This document shows positions 9,558 through 19,022 of a stretch of DNA of 64,000 nt, in pieces. The stretch comes from an uncultured Clostridia bacterium (GTDB taxonomy: Bacteria; Bacillota; Clostridia; UBA1381). Position numbers and translations under genes: made by a program. Under the pieces are notes generated by a model that saw only the letters and a list, made by a program, of their open reading frames with translations, was not told the origin of the DNA and made no database searches. Location: the NCBI GenBank assembly GCA_947631085.1, contig CANRJY010000008.1:37105-101104 (forward strand), in the 5' to 3' direction. Each line of letters opens with the position of its first letter. Position 1 is the stretch's first letter.

Positions 9558-10687
9558 TATTTTATCAGCAAATATATCATAAGCAATATTATAAGAAATA
9601 TTATGTTAGAAACCGTGAAATAAATCAAATACGCGCCGCGAAGCGCTTTATTTTCACGCCCCAGCAGCTTGAATGATATCAGGCTCGCCATTGAGGCTAT
9701 GAGTGTGCCGAGTCCGCCCAAATTAACGCCTACAATAAGCGGTTTAAAATTATCCGTAAATCCCGAAAGCAGGAGCGCGGCGGGTACGTTGCTGATAATT
9801 TGGCTTGACAGCACGCCCGTTATACATTCCCGATTTTCTATGACATTCTCCAAAAATCCCCCGAAGGCGCTCACGCGTCCCATATTGCCTATAAATATGA
9901 AAAACGCTATAAAAGTTAAGAGCAGCGTATAGTCCACAGACGCAAAAATTGTATAATCCGCCGCCGCTGTAAGCGCGATTACGATTATCAGCGCGATTTT
10001 GTAATCAACTATCCGCGCCACGGTGAGCAGACATACTATAAACGCCGCCGCATAAACCGCGATTTTCTTTTTCTCCCCAAGCCGCGCGCTGCCGTTGAAG
10101 CTTATTTCGGCTTTCGATTTTCCGCCGAAAAAGAAAATCCACACCGCCAGCAGCAGGAACGAAACCGCCGCGTACGGCAGCATAAGCGTTATAAATTCCC
10201 CGATATTCATTCCCGAAAGCCCGTGAAGGTATAAATTCTGCGGATTGCCTATAGGCGTCAGCATACTGCCGAGGTTAGCCGCTATTGTCTGCATTACAAC
10301 CACGGGAATTATGAGGCGTTTTTTTTCGCTGCCGCCTATCATGTCAAGCACAGTAAATGTGAACGGCACAAATGTGATAAGCGCGACGTCGTTCGTTATA
10401 AGCATACTGAAAAAGAAGCACAGCATGACCAATATGAATATCAGACTTTTTATTCCGTGTACGCGTCTGAGCATTTTTTCCGCGAGCGTTGAAAACACTC
10501 CGGTTTTCTGCAAGCCCGCCATTACCGCCATAAGGCAAAATAAAAGAGAAAGCGTTCTGAAATCTATGTACCCGATATACTCCGCGTCGGGTTTTATAAA
10601 AAACGCCGATATTATCGCCAGTACCATAGCGGCGCTGAGCACCGTTTCGCTTTTTATAAAGGCGGTTATTTTTTTGATTATTTTCAT
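9557..10687 (-). CDS. SLC13/ArsB-NhaD superfamily anion permease
   Basis: A 376-residue integral membrane protein with about ten hydrophobic segments. The re-entrant motif SMLTPIGNPQNLYL and the inverted-repeat partner SSQIISNVPAALLLSGF mark the ion-transporter superfamily that includes CitMHS, ArsB and SLC13 dicarboxylate carriers. Substrate cannot be told from sequence; a dicarboxylate, citrate or oxyanion is possible. It is slightly short for the family. It stands alone between convergent neighbours. Confidence 0.85.
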   Translation of the reverse strand: MKIIKKITAFIKSETVLSAAMVLAIISAFFIKPDAEYIGYIDFRTLSLLFCLMAVMAGLQKTGVFSTLAEKMLRRVHGIKSLIFILVMLCFFFSMLITNDVALITFVPFTFTVLDMIGGSEKKRLIIPVVVMQTIAANLGSMLTPIGNPQNLYLHGLSGMNIGEFITLMLPYAAVSFLLLAVWIFFFGGKSKAEISFNGSARLGEKKKIAVYAAAFIVCLLTVARIVDYKIALIIVIALTAAADYTIFASVDYTLLLTFIAFFIFIGNMGRVSAFGGFLENVIENRECITGVLSSQIISNVPAALLLSGFTDNFKPLIVGVNLGGLGTLIASMASLISFKLLGRENKALRGAYLIYFTVSNIIFLIILLMIYLLIK

Positions 10688-10706
10688 AATATCCCCCGAT
10701 TACAAT

Positions 10707-10790
10707 TCAGGGGCGAACTGCGTTCGCCCCTATACACCTCATCCACCGGCTTCGCCGGTCCCCCTTTCCCTGCGAGGGGAAGGCTTAAGG
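10707..10790. repeat. Intergenic inverted-repeat cluster (REP-like)
   Basis: Two hairpins fill the gap between the permease and valS. AGGGGCGAAC...GTTCGCCCCT (10709-10731) carries a 10-bp stem. ACCGGC/GCCGGT (about 10745-10759) is followed by CCCCTTTCCC and a GGGGAAGG complement. They look like dispersed palindromic repeats and not T-tract terminators; copy number elsewhere cannot be judged here. Confidence 0.55.
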
Positions 10791-10797
10791 GTATTAA

Positions 10798-13440
10798 TTA
10801 TAATTGTTCCATTGAGGCGATGTTCGCGAGGACTTTATCGAGCATTTCGCGGTATTTTACGCCCTTTGCTTTTTCCTCGTCGATTACCTTCTGCGGCGCT
10901 TTTGAAACGAAGCCCCGGTTATTAAGCTTGCCCTCAACGCGCTTGATTTCGCCCTCAAGCTTTTTCTTTTCCGCTTGTAATCTCTGTAATTCCTTCTCCT
11001 TGTCAACAAGCTCGTCGAGCGGCAGGAAGATTTCGGCTGACGGTACGACCACGTTTACCGCGTTCGCGTCGATGCCGCTCTTGTCCGATTGCACAACCGC
11101 CTCGCTTGCCGAAGCTAATTTTTCAAAGAATATTTTGCCCTTTTCGAATACGTCCGCCTTGTCGGTCACGATTATCGTCTTAGCCTTCTTTGACGGCGGG
11201 ACGTTCATTTCCGCGCGGCGGTTCCTTATCGCCGTGATAGCGCCCATGATAAGCTCCATAGCGCTTTCCTCCGCCTTAAAGCTGAGGTTTTCGTCGTATT
11301 CGGGATAGCGGCTTATCATAATGCTCTCGCCCTCGTGCGGGAGGTGCTGCCAAATTTCCTCGGTTATGAACGGCATGAACGGGTGCAGGAGCTTCATTGT
11401 GTTGGACAGCACATACGTCAGCACATACTGCGCCGTTTTGCCCGTCGCGTTTTCCTTATCGAACAGGCGCGGCTTTACAAGCTCTATATACCAGTCGCAG
11501 AACGTGTCCCATATAAAGTCGTACAAATTCGACAGCGCAACGCCGAGCTCGAATTTATCTATATTTTCAGTTACCGCCTTGACCGTGTCATTGTAGCGCG
11601 ATAATATCCACTTGTCCTCTAATTGCAACTCGCTTGCGTCGGGCAGCTTATTTTCGGTTATATCGAGGTTCATCAGCGTAAATCTCGACGCGTTCCAAAT
11701 TTTGTTCGCGAAGTTTCTGCTCGCCTCTACGCGCTCGATATAGAAGCGCATATCGTTTCCGGGCGCGTTGCCGGTCGCCAATGTGAAGCGCAGCGCGTCC
11801 GCGCCGTACTTGTCAACTATTTCAAGCGGATCTATGCCGTTGCCGAGAGACTTTGACATTTTGCGTCCCTGCGAGTCGCGGACAAGTCCGTGAATGAACA
11901 CATGCTTGAACGGCGCTTTGCCGGTGTGCTCCATCGCCGAGAATACCATTCTCGAAACCCAGAAGAATATTATATCGTAGCCCGTAACGAGCACGCTCGT
12001 CGGGTAGAAGTAGTCGAGTTCCTTTGTCTTGTCGGGCCAGCCGAGCGTCGAGAAGGGCCACAGTGCCGACGAGAACCATGTGTCGAGCACATCCTCGTCC
12101 TGATGAACCTTGCCGCCGCATTTCGGGCAAACTGTGATGTCCTCTTTTGAAACGGTCGTTTCGCCGCACTCGTCGCAGTAGAACGCGGGTATTCTGTGTC
12201 CCCACCAAAGCTGACGCGAGATGCACCAATCTAGCACGTTCTCCATCCAGTTCATGTAGATTTTTGAGAAACGCTCGGGGATAAACGACGTGTCGCCGCT
12301 CTTTACCGCCTCGATCGCGGGACCTGCCAGCGGCTTCATTTTAACAAACCACTGCTTGGAAATAATCGGCTCTACAGTCGTTCCGCAGCGATAGCATGTT
12401 CCTACGTTGTGGCTGTGATCCTCTACCTTGACGAGCAAGCCCTGCTCCTCCAAATCCTTTACGATAGCCTTTCTCGCGTCGTAGCGATCCATGCCCTCGT
12501 ATTTGCCGCCGTAGTGGTTTATCGTGGCGTCGTCATTCATTACCTTGATTTGTTCGAGGTTGTGGCGCTTGCCGACCTCGAAGTCGTTGGGATCATGCGC
12601 GGGCGTGATTTTAACGCAGCCCGTACCGAACTCCTTATCAACGTATTCGTCCGCGATAACGGGGATTTCGCGTCCGACGAGCGGCAGGATAAGCGTTTTG
12701 CCTACAATATCCTTGTATCTCTCGTCCTCGGGATTTACCGCGACCGCCGTATCGCCTAAAAGCGTTTCGGGACGCGTCGTTGCGATTATTACATAGCCGC
12801 TGCCGTCCTTTATCGGGTACTTGATATGCCAGAAATGACCCGCCTGCTCCTGATGCTCGACCTCAGCGTCGGATAGAGCCGTGATGCAGTGCGGACACCA
12901 GTTTATGATGCGCGAGCCCTGATAGATAAGCCCCTTGTTATAGAGGTTTACGAATACCTCGCGCACCGCCTTCGAGCAGCCCTCGTCCATAGTGAAGCGC
13001 TCTCTGTCCCAATCGCACGACGAGCCTATTTTTTTAAGCTGATTTATGATCCTGTCGCCGTACATCTTCTTCCAGTCCCATACGCGCTCGAGGAATTTTT
13101 CGCGCCCCAGGTCGTAGCGCGTAAGACCTTCCTTCTCGCGAAGCTCCGCCTCGACCTTGATCTGCGTCGCGATACCCGCGTGATCCGTTCCCGGGATCCA
13201 AAGCGCGTTATAGCCCTGCATACGCTTGTAGCGGATCAAAATATCCTGAAGCGTTTCGTCGAGAGCGTGTCCCATATGAAGCTGTCCCGTTACGTTGGGG
13301 GGCGGGATCACTATGGTAAACGGTTCTTTCGAGTCGTCGGGTTCGGCGTGAAAATAGCCTTTTTCAACCCAGTTATTGTATATCCTGTCCTCAAATTCGG
13401 ACGGATCATATGTTTTTGAAATATTGTTTTTGTCTTCCAT
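10798..13440 (-). CDS. valS: Valyl-tRNA synthetase
   Basis: An 880-residue class I aminoacyl-tRNA synthetase. The HIGH-type motif is in [16 protein letters not shown] (about residue 45), followed by the CP1 editing domain, the KMSKS loop [14 protein letters not shown] (about 520), the anticodon-binding domain, and the Val-specific C-terminal coiled coil ([19 protein letters not shown]...). Zinc-binding CxxC pairs (CDECGE, CPKCGG) lie in the insertion. The ATG at 13440 follows AGGAG by 8 bases; upstream in-frame codons are not used. No T-box leader is visible; it is probably co-transcribed with the small membrane protein upstream. Confidence 0.97.
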   Translation of the reverse strand: MEDKNNISKTYDPSEFEDRIYNNWVEKGYFHAEPDDSKEPFTIVIPPPNVTGQLHMGHALDETLQDILIRYKRMQGYNALWIPGTDHAGIATQIKVEAELREKEGLTRYDLGREKFLERVWDWKKMYGDRIINQLKKIGSSCDWDRERFTMDEGCSKAVREVFVNLYNKGLIYQGSRIINWCPHCITALSDAEVEHQEQAGHFWHIKYPIKDGSGYVIIATTRPETLLGDTAVAVNPEDERYKDIVGKTLILPLVGREIPVIADEYVDKEFGTGCVKITPAHDPNDFEVGKRHNLEQIKVMNDDATINHYGGKYEGMDRYDARKAIVKDLEEQGLLVKVEDHSHNVGTCYRCGTTVEPIISKQWFVKMKPLAGPAIEAVKSGDTSFIPERFSKIYMNWMENVLDWCISRQLWWGHRIPAFYCDECGETTVSKEDITVCPKCGGKVHQDEDVLDTWFSSALWPFSTLGWPDKTKELDYFYPTSVLVTGYDIIFFWVSRMVFSAMEHTGKAPFKHVFIHGLVRDSQGRKMSKSLGNGIDPLEIVDKYGADALRFTLATGNAPGNDMRFYIERVEASRNFANKIWNASRFTLMNLDITENKLPDASELQLEDKWILSRYNDTVKAVTENIDKFELGVALSNLYDFIWDTFCDWYIELVKPRLFDKENATGKTAQYVLTYVLSNTMKLLHPFMPFITEEIWQHLPHEGESIMISRYPEYDENLSFKAEESAMELIMGAITAIRNRRAEMNVPPSKKAKTIIVTDKADVFEKGKIFFEKLASASEAVVQSDKSGIDANAVNVVVPSAEIFLPLDELVDKEKELQRLQAEKKKLEGEIKRVEGKLNNRGFVSKAPQKVIDEEKAKGVKYREMLDKVLANIASMEQL

Positions 13441-13462
13441 TATATATTCTCCTTTGTTTTTA

Positions 13463-13651
13463 TCACACATCTATTAAAAAAACCGCCAAAAACGCGATTA
13501 CCGCTAACGCCAGTGCGGCGTATTTGACTCGCAGAACCATTCCTTCGGGCGGCTCCGTCTGCTTTGTAAACTTTTCTATAAAATATTTGCTTCTGAAATT
13601 CAAAAGAAGCGCGAAAAGTCCGAGCGCGAGAGCCAATATTTTTATAATCAT
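13463..13651 (-). CDS. Small two-helix membrane protein
   Basis: A 62-residue protein. It has two hydrophobic helices (about 3-20 and 42-60) around a basic, polar loop ([18 protein letters not shown]). A GGAGGG site lies 8 bases before the ATG and a consensus promoter lies upstream, so it is likely real. It ends 22 bases before valS and heads that transcript. Family not recognised. Confidence 0.75.
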   Translation of the reverse strand: MIIKILALALGLFALLLNFRSKYFIEKFTKQTEPPEGMVLRVKYAALALAVIAFLAVFLIDV

Positions 13652-13686
13652 TTCTGCTTCCCTCCAATCTCAGTCATCATTTTATT

Positions 13687-13715
13687 ATTATCGCATTTTT
13701 ATTCGAATTTGTCAA
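13687..13715 (-). promoter_or_regulatory. Sigma-A promoter for the small membrane protein and valS
   Basis: TTGACA (13710-13715), 17 bases, GATAAT (13687-13692) on the minus strand. Confidence 0.8.
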
Positions 13716-13848
13716 GGAATTTGGCGGATAAATCTCGAATTATTACATAGACTACTTCTAATTAAAATATTTTCGAATATTTTCGCGCAAACCGGAATAT
13801 GTATAACTGATGACAATCAAATTAAATTACAACAGAGGAGGTCACACA

Positions 13849-14505
13849 ATGACTACAGAATTACAAAACAACCAAGCAGCGGTCACAGGAGAAATCGAGA
13901 GCGAATTTGCGCTCAATCATGAGATTTACGCGGAAAAATTCTATACCTGCACGCTGAAGATCCCGCGTCTTAGCGGAGCGTACGACAGCGTTCGGGTAAT
14001 GATTTCCGAGCGCCTCATCATGGACGGAGAGTACAATGTGGGCGATATTGTGGAAGTAACGGGGCAGTTCCGCTCGTACAACAGCTATGAAAACGGCGAC
14101 AACCGCCTGCTTCTGACGGTATTTGCGAAGGATATCCGCCACGCGGACGCGGACGAAACAAAAAATCCAAATTCACTATATCTTAACGGCTATATCTGCA
14201 AGCCGCCGATTTACCGCACCACACCGTTCGGGCGCGAGATAACCGACCTTCTGATAGCCGTCAACCGAAATTACAATAAATCCGACTACATACCCATAAT
14301 AGCATGGGGACGCAACGCGAGATTCGCGAAAAATCTGAATGTCGGGGACAATGTTAAAATATGGGGACGAATACAGTCAAGAACCTATCAAAAACGCCTG
14401 TCGGAGGACGAGGTGGTGACCAAGACGGCGTACGAGGTTTCAATAAACCGAATGGAACTGGTGGAAGATACTCCAAATAAAGCCGATGAAAATAACGGGG
14501 AATAA
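13849..14505 (+). CDS. Single-stranded-DNA-binding protein relative with two OB folds
   Basis: A 218-residue protein made of two OB-fold-like halves. The first is about 5-105 (VTGEIESEFALNHEIYAEKFYTC, then VGDIVEVTGQFRSY) and the second about 110-200 (SLYLNGYICKPPIYRTTPFGREI, IIAWGRNARFAKNLNVGDNVKIWGRIQSR). The second half has the typical SSB/PriB pattern, including the GR-x-QSR strand. Tandem-OB versions occur in Clostridia. The ATG at 13849 follows GAGGAGG, so the 13 codons upstream are not translated. It probably binds ssDNA during replication or repair. It has no operon partners. Confidence 0.85.
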   Translation: MTTELQNNQAAVTGEIESEFALNHEIYAEKFYTCTLKIPRLSGAYDSVRVMISERLIMDGEYNVGDIVEVTGQFRSYNSYENGDNRLLLTVFAKDIRHADADETKNPNSLYLNGYICKPPIYRTTPFGREITDLLIAVNRNYNKSDYIPIIAWGRNARFAKNLNVGDNVKIWGRIQSRTYQKRLSEDEVVTKTAYEVSINRMELVEDTPNKADENNGE

Positions 14506-14509
14506 ATTC

Positions 14510-14541
14510 AAGAGGGGCACTAAAATTTTAGTGTCCCTCTT
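14510..14541. terminator. Bidirectional terminator; REP-like GGGxCAC palindrome
   Basis: A 16-bp stem with one G-T pair (arms 14510-14525 and 14526-14541, no unpaired loop bases drawn) is followed by TTAGTTTTTTA. Its CACTAAAA...TTTTAGTGTCCC sequence resembles the GGGACA palindrome near the REP-transposase gene at 18.9 kb. Confidence 0.8.
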
Positions 14542-14547
14542 AGTTTT

Positions 14548-16392
14548 TTAATAAATTTGAGTTATCGCTTCCTCGATAGGCTCGCTGTTTTTATCCCATA
14601 TCATATATTTATAATTCTCCGATTCCGGCAATTCGCATACCGAGCTTATTATGCCGTCAGCTACATCGGAATTATCACCTATTTTTACTTTGACAAGACG
14701 CATCTCGCTGTCATATTCCGCAAGGATAAGCTTTAATCCATTAAGCCTTTCATCGGCATCGGCTATCATAAATGTTATTTTTCCGTCACTGATCGTCCAC
14801 ATAAGCGCATGAGTCGGCGACGACGTCGGCGTTAAAGTAGGTGTCAATGTCGGCATTGGTGTCACTGTCGGCGTTAATGTAGGCATTGGGGTAGGTGTCG
14901 GTGTCGGTCTTGGTGTTGGCGTCGGTCTTGGTGTTGACGTCGGCGTTGGTCTTGGCGTTGGCGTTGGCGTCGGTCTTGGTGTTGGCGTCGGCGTTGGCGT
15001 CGGCGTCGGTCTTGGTGTTGGCGTCGGCGTCGGTCTTGGCGTTGGCGTCGGCGTCGGCGTTGGTGTTGGCGTTGGTCTTGGCGTCGGATTTACCTTCCAG
15101 CGCGCATAAAGTGTTAAATCGCTTGTTACCGGCGCATCGAAATTATAGCTTCTTGTCAGGTTTTCATCAATGTACCAACCGACAAAGCTGCAGCCCTCCA
15201 TTGTCGGATCGGTCGGTTTTGCGACCTTCGAGTTGCCCTTTACTGTCTGATCCTCTATTTTGCTTCCGCCGTTTGTTTCAAATTTTACGGTGTATGTTTT
15301 GGTCGCCTCCAAATCAAAGAAGTTCACATCATATGTCAGCTCGGTCGGAGAACCGTCCGCACTGCTGTATATTCCCGAAATATTGACGGTAAATGTCTCT
15401 CCGTCGGCAATCGTTCCGAGCGAGTTTATGTCCGGTCTGAAAACGATCGCCTTTGACATGCCGTAATTATCATTGTCCACGGCGAGATGCAGGCTGCTGT
15501 CCGATAAGCCCGTTTCGCCCAAATTCGGCGTGTTCTTGTCAAATACCCACTTTTTTCCGTCGCTCGCACGCGTAAGCGTTATAACAAGACTGTTCTTATC
15601 GGGCGCTTTGTACGGATATCCCAAATTGATGCTCCAAGCGCTTTCGATCGGGCTAGATATATCGGTATCGGCGGCAAAATATTGAATCGGAAACGCGCCC
15701 GCCGAGGGCCACGCCACATATGAATCAAATCTGTTGCCGTAAACCTTTGTCGTACCGAATACATGCATATTTATTCTGTAACCGCTGTAGCTCGCGCCGG
15801 GATTTTGCGCGAAGCCTATACCGAAATTCTGATTTTCAGCTTTGATGATCCATCTTCTGTGTCCGACGCTCTCAATGTTGCTCACGCCGTTATCAAACAT
15901 AAATCCCAGCACCGCCGAGGATATGTTTGACCTGCCCGCGGAAATATTCGCCTCGTTGCAGCCTTTATACGCAATTTCAAAAAAGCTGTCAGGCATATCG
16001 GCGGGCTGCGTCGGATAGTGATCAAACTGATTTGACGCCGCAAGCAAAACCGCGCCGTGCTGCGCTATTTCGTTAAGCTCGGGCAGAAAATCCGTTTCCT
16101 CATACGGAACTCCTGCAAGATATCGCACTACTTTCATCGCGTTTTTCGCGTCGTCTATATCCTCCTGATCGAGCGAGCCGGCGCTGTAAGGCGTGCTGAA
16201 CACGGGAGCCGTGCTGTAGCGCGTCACCTTTCGGCTGTTAAACCCGCTGTGCGGATACTGTTCGATTATTGAGTTTATTTCTTCTATTGTGTTATCATGT
16301 TTTATTTCGATGCCCGCTCCGAAAACCTGCGGCTGCGCGCATATGCCGAAAACCGCCGCCGAAAGCAGCATCGAAGCAATTCTTTTTTTCAT
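14548..16392 (-). CDS. Secreted CAP-domain protein with Listeria-Bacteroides repeat and PT-rich linker
   Basis: A 614-residue exported protein. A signal peptide (1-26) is followed by a CAP/SCP-like domain (about 75-215: [38 protein letters not shown]), a middle beta-rich region, one Listeria-Bacteroides beta-grasp repeat (about 370-430: [11 protein letters not shown]...[28 protein letters not shown]), a (P-T/R)n linker (about 435-530) and a C-terminal domain (535-614). It is probably a surface or secreted protein in host or polymer interaction. The stop of the upstream GH43 gene lies in this gene's ribosome site, so the two form an operon. Confidence 0.85.
   Translation of the reverse strand: MKKRIASMLLSAAVFGICAQPQVFGAGIEIKHDNTIEEINSIIEQYPHSGFNSRKVTRYSTAPVFSTPYSAGSLDQEDIDDAKNAMKVVRYLAGVPYEETDFLPELNEIAQHGAVLLAASNQFDHYPTQPADMPDSFFEIAYKGCNEANISAGRSNISSAVLGFMFDNGVSNIESVGHRRWIIKAENQNFGIGFAQNPGASYSGYRINMHVFGTTKVYGNRFDSYVAWPSAGAFPIQYFAADTDISSPIESAWSINLGYPYKAPDKNSLVITLTRASDGKKWVFDKNTPNLGETGLSDSSLHLAVDNDNYGMSKAIVFRPDINSLGTIADGETFTVNISGIYSSADGSPTELTYDVNFFDLEATKTYTVKFETNGGSKIEDQTVKGNSKVAKPTDPTMEGCSFVGWYIDENLTRSYNFDAPVTSDLTLYARWKVNPTPRPTPTPTPTPTPTPRPTPTPTPRPTPTPTPTPTPRPTPTPTPRPTPTSTPRPTPTPRPTPTPTPMPTLTPTVTPMPTLTPTLTPTSSPTHALMWTISDGKITFMIADADERLNGLKLILAEYDSEMRLVKVKIGDNSDVADGIISSVCELPESENYKYMIWDKNSEPIEEAITQIY
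14835..15096 (-). repeat. Pro-Thr (TPTPRP) coding minisatellite
   Basis: About 260 bases of near-tandem 6- to 12-base units (GTCGGTGTTGGC variants on the plus strand) encode the PTPRPTPTP linker of the CAP-domain protein. Such tracts change length by slippage or recombination. Confidence 0.9.
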
Positions 16393-16404
16393 AATTATTT
16401 CTCC

Positions 16405-17361
16405 TTAATCTAAATTGTCCGGTACCGGTTCGCCGAATACCGGCAAACCGTTTTCGTCGTAATCAAATATCTTCGCGCGCGCATGGCGGTTCGGGTCGTG
16501 AAGCGGATCTCCCGAAATCTCCTTATAGTTGCGGCTGTGATATATCAGCACATCCCTGCCGTCCTCGGTGGTCGTAAAGCTGTTGTGACCGGGACCGTAC
16601 TGGCTGTTTTCCTCGCTCGTTTTAAACACGGGCTTGTCCAGCTTGTGCCATGAGCTTTTATCGAGCAAATCCGAGTTCTCGTCAGCCCACATCATACCCA
16701 TGCAGTAACGATGTCCCGTATCGGACGCGGAAAACGTCATTATGACCTTACCGTTTCGCTGCAGAACAGCGGGACCTTCATTTACTTTAAAGCCCTGCAT
16801 TTCCCAGTCGTATTCGGGCTTTGTCAGCTTCACCGGCTCCGAGTCTAGCGTCCACGGATTTTTCATTGACGCGATATATATGCACGAGCCCTCGTCCTCG
16901 TCGCGCTTCTGCGCCCAGCAGGTATATTGCTTGCCGTTGTTTATAAAGCTCGTCATATCGAGAGAAAAGCTTTCACAGCCGACGTCTACCTTGCCCTTCT
17001 CGACCCATTCTCCCAAAATCGGATTTTCATCGGTACACATCAGCACATACGGGCGGAGCTTCCATATGTCCTCGCGGTCGCTCGCCGTAAAATATATATA
17101 CCATACTCCGTCTATATAGTGCAGCTCCGGCGCCCACACATAGCCGCTCATAGGGCCCGCAAAATGATGTCGCCATACTACCCTTGAATTTGCGGTCAGC
17201 AATTTGTTCAGGCTTTTTGCGCACCGCAGTTCTATACCGCTGTACTGCGGAATGGAGCCGGTAAAATAATAATATCCGTCCGTGTGCCTGTAACACCACG
17301 GATCCGCCCTTTGATACACAAGCGGACTGTTATACTCATGTTCCTTGTCCATAAAAACCAT
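16405..17361 (-). CDS. Glycoside hydrolase family 43 protein
   Basis: A 318-residue five-bladed beta-propeller enzyme of GH43 type (arabinofuranosidase/xylosidase group). The expected carboxylates are visible: RADPW (general base Asp), SLDMTSF (pKa-modulating Asp) and NEGPAVL (general acid Glu). HNSF and YHSR complete the pattern. No signal peptide is seen, so it is probably cytoplasmic and acts on imported oligosaccharides. A longer frame begins at 17430, but a promoter (TTGAAA-N17-TATTAT) overlies that start, so GGAAAGG and the ATG at 17361 are chosen; 17352 is also possible. Exact substrate is not determined. Confidence 0.85.
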   Translation of the reverse strand: MVFMDKEHEYNSPLVYQRADPWCYRHTDGYYYFTGSIPQYSGIELRCAKSLNKLLTANSRVVWRHHFAGPMSGYVWAPELHYIDGVWYIYFTASDREDIWKLRPYVLMCTDENPILGEWVEKGKVDVGCESFSLDMTSFINNGKQYTCWAQKRDEDEGSCIYIASMKNPWTLDSEPVKLTKPEYDWEMQGFKVNEGPAVLQRNGKVIMTFSASDTGHRYCMGMMWADENSDLLDKSSWHKLDKPVFKTSEENSQYGPGHNSFTTTEDGRDVLIYHSRNYKEISGDPLHDPNRHARAKIFDYDENGLPVFGEPVPDNLD

Positions 17362-17401
17362 ACGCCTTTCCGATGGGGATATTTTTTCAAAATCAGAAAC
17401 T

Positions 17402-17430
17402 ATAATAACACTATACTCGCTTTTTTTCAA
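17402..17430 (-). promoter_or_regulatory. Sigma-A promoter of the GH43-CAP operon
   Basis: TTGAAA (17425-17430), 17 bases, TATTAT (17402-17407) on the minus strand, directly before the GH43 coding region. Confidence 0.75.
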
Positions 17431-17475
17431 GTGTTTTTCCGATTTTTTGTATTAAAAAAATATTACAAAATCCGC

Positions 17476-17515
17476 ATGCAAAAAAGCCCGCAAAACGTTC
17501 ATTTTAACGGGCTTT
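17476..17515 (-). terminator. Terminator of the deacetylase gene
   Basis: The stem AAAGCCCG/CGGGCTTT (17483-17490 with 17508-17515) is followed on the minus strand by TTTTTT, just past the deacetylase stop. Confidence 0.85.
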
Positions 17516-17524
17516 CAATCACGC

Positions 17525-18277
17525 CTACCGCCTTATCTGCCGTCCGGCGTGATCAATTATGAAATTATCCTTATATATCAGCTCGGATACCGTTACCGGT
17601 TCATATTTTTCGCACAGAGTTTCCAAAATTTTCGGCAACACCGCGGCTGTGCTGTCCGTGCCGTTATGGAGAAGAATAATATCGCCGGCGGCCGTTTTCG
17701 AAGTGGAGCGCTCATATATGGACTCGGCGTCCGCGCCTCCGTAGTCGATGCCGTCAACCGACCATTGTATATACGTCCTTCCGCTTTCCTCGCATGCTTT
17801 TATCACGGCGTCGTTATAGCCGCCTGACGGGGCGCGGAACAAATACGGCTTTTCCCCCGCCGCGCTCTCCACCGCCAAATCGCATTTGTCCATATCGGAC
17901 AGCATATCTTCCCTTGAGAGCTTAGTATAGTCCGCGTGGTTATATGAGTGATTTCCTATCTCGTGTCCCCTTTCACGGATTTTTTCGAGACTGCTTCCGT
18001 ATTTTTCCGCCCAGTCGCCCGTGACGAAAAATGTCGCACGGCAGTTATACGCGTCAAGCGTATCGAGAATACTGTCGATATCGTCATTGTTCCAGGCGCA
18101 GTCAAAAGTCAGAGCGATTTTGTTATCATCGCGCTCTACACTGTAAATCGGAATTTCCCGACCGTTTACCGTGAATACCGACGCTGTTTTATTCATGGCA
18201 AAAAATAAAATCGGAACCGCTATAACCGCCGCGGCGGCTATAGCCAAATGCTTTGCGCGCACCACAAAAAAAGTCAA
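17525..18277 (-). CDS. Polysaccharide deacetylase (PdaB-like, CE4)
   Basis: A 250-residue NodB-homology enzyme anchored by an N-terminal membrane helix (about 9-30). The catalytic and metal motifs are intact: LTFDCAWNNDD (Asp pair), HSYNH (His pair), RAPSGGY and LLHNG. The resemblance to PdaB/sporulation-type deacetylases suggests N-deacetylation of peptidoglycan, possibly for spore cortex. The start is TTG: AGGAGGT lies 8 bases upstream and no ATG is available before the membrane helix. Confidence 0.88.
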   Translation of the reverse strand: MTFFVVRAKHLAIAAAAVIAVPILFFAMNKTASVFTVNGREIPIYSVERDDNKIALTFDCAWNNDDIDSILDTLDAYNCRATFFVTGDWAEKYGSSLEKIRERGHEIGNHSYNHADYTKLSREDMLSDMDKCDLAVESAAGEKPYLFRAPSGGYNDAVIKACEESGRTYIQWSVDGIDYGGADAESIYERSTSKTAAGDIILLHNGTDSTAAVLPKILETLCEKYEPVTVSELIYKDNFIIDHAGRQIRR

Positions 18278-18342
18278 AGCCGTCTACCTCCTAAAATATA
18301 ATCTTATATATTTTATTCGGCCGGCAAAAACTTTAGAACATG

Positions 18343-18816
18343 CTACAGAAGCCACGACGGCAGCGCGGAGGATTTGTTTTTCTTCTCCTCCCGTTCTTTT
18401 TGTGTCCCCGAAGTTTTTTGTGTCCCCGATTTTCTCGCGGTATGATTAGCTCGTTTTACTGTCCCCGATTTTATAAGCTCGAGCTGCTCGCGCTTCTCGT
18501 CCTCGGTTTCTATCGGCACGCTTAAAAATCTGCCGCGAAACAGTTTGCCATCCGCGCCGTGAGTTTTATTAAAATATCGGGCATAGCTTGTCGTGAGCGG
18601 CTTCATCGTCATTGAAATGCCGTCTTTTCCTTCCTTCACAACAAGATCAATTTCGGTTTTTTCAAGATTTATCCCGTAGATCTCGCCCGTTTCGAAGTAT
18701 TTTTCCGCCATTTTTCGAAATGTTTCTTTGTCCGCGTCATCCTTAAACAATTCCTCTCCGCGCAGCGTCACGCGGTACATGCCCGATTTACTCAGCTCTC
18801 TCGCCTGTCTTGCCAT
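18343..18816 (-). CDS. REP-associated tyrosine transposase (Y1/IS200-like) relative without HUH motif
   Basis: A 157-residue protein starting MARQARELSKSGMYRVTLRG, the hallmark opening of RAYT/TnpA-REP proteins, with FRKMAEKYFE and LTTSYARYFNKTHGADGKLFRGRF as in the family. Where active members have a His-x-His in 'NHxHLLxKE', this protein reads KTEIDLVVKE, so the metal-binding HUH is gone. The C-terminal 45 residues are low-complexity (KSGTQKTSGTQK) and coded by repeated GGGGACA units. It is probably catalytically dead: either a decaying remnant or a co-opted nucleic-acid-binding protein. Confidence 0.8.
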   Translation of the reverse strand: MARQARELSKSGMYRVTLRGEELFKDDADKETFRKMAEKYFETGEIYGINLEKTEIDLVVKEGKDGISMTMKPLTTSYARYFNKTHGADGKLFRGRFLSVPIETEDEKREQLELIKSGTVKRANHTARKSGTQKTSGTQKEREEKKNKSSALPSWLL

Positions 18817-18891
18817 TTTTCTTACCTCCGTTTTCCGTAATATATCGACTTCATCGTCACTTTATACTTATATTTTAACACAAAATCCACG

Positions 18892-18917
18892 GGGACACAA
18901 AAACATTTTTATGTCCC
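18892..18917. repeat. REP-like palindrome GGGACACAAAAA/TTTTTATGTCCC
   Basis: A 12-bp stem with one mismatch lies upstream of the RAYT relative. The word GGGGACACAAAAA on this strand recurs twice on the opposite strand in the 3' end of the RAYT gene (18397-18410 and 18414-18428), with a third variant at 18454-18467, so the gene is bracketed by inverted copies. Confidence 0.65.
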
Positions 18918-19022
18918 TTTCATTACAATTTAAAGACAAGTAATATATGTCCGCATTTTTGAATAATTATCAGTGATACAAATTTAATCATTAACATCAA
19001 CCGCAGAAAGGGACGAAGGACT

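Noticed and set aside
13441..13740. T-box riboswitch in front of valS
   Set aside because: Looked for the conserved T-box sequence and a specifier stem; the space holds a small membrane-protein gene and a plain promoter instead.
14835..15096. CRISPR array at the repetitive tract
   Set aside because: Units are 6-12 bases without spacers and lie in frame within a protein-coding linker.
14895..15386. Plus-strand 163-residue frame opposite the Pro-Thr linker
   Set aside because: It is the reverse reading of the minisatellite ([10 protein letters not shown] repeats); no ribosome site.
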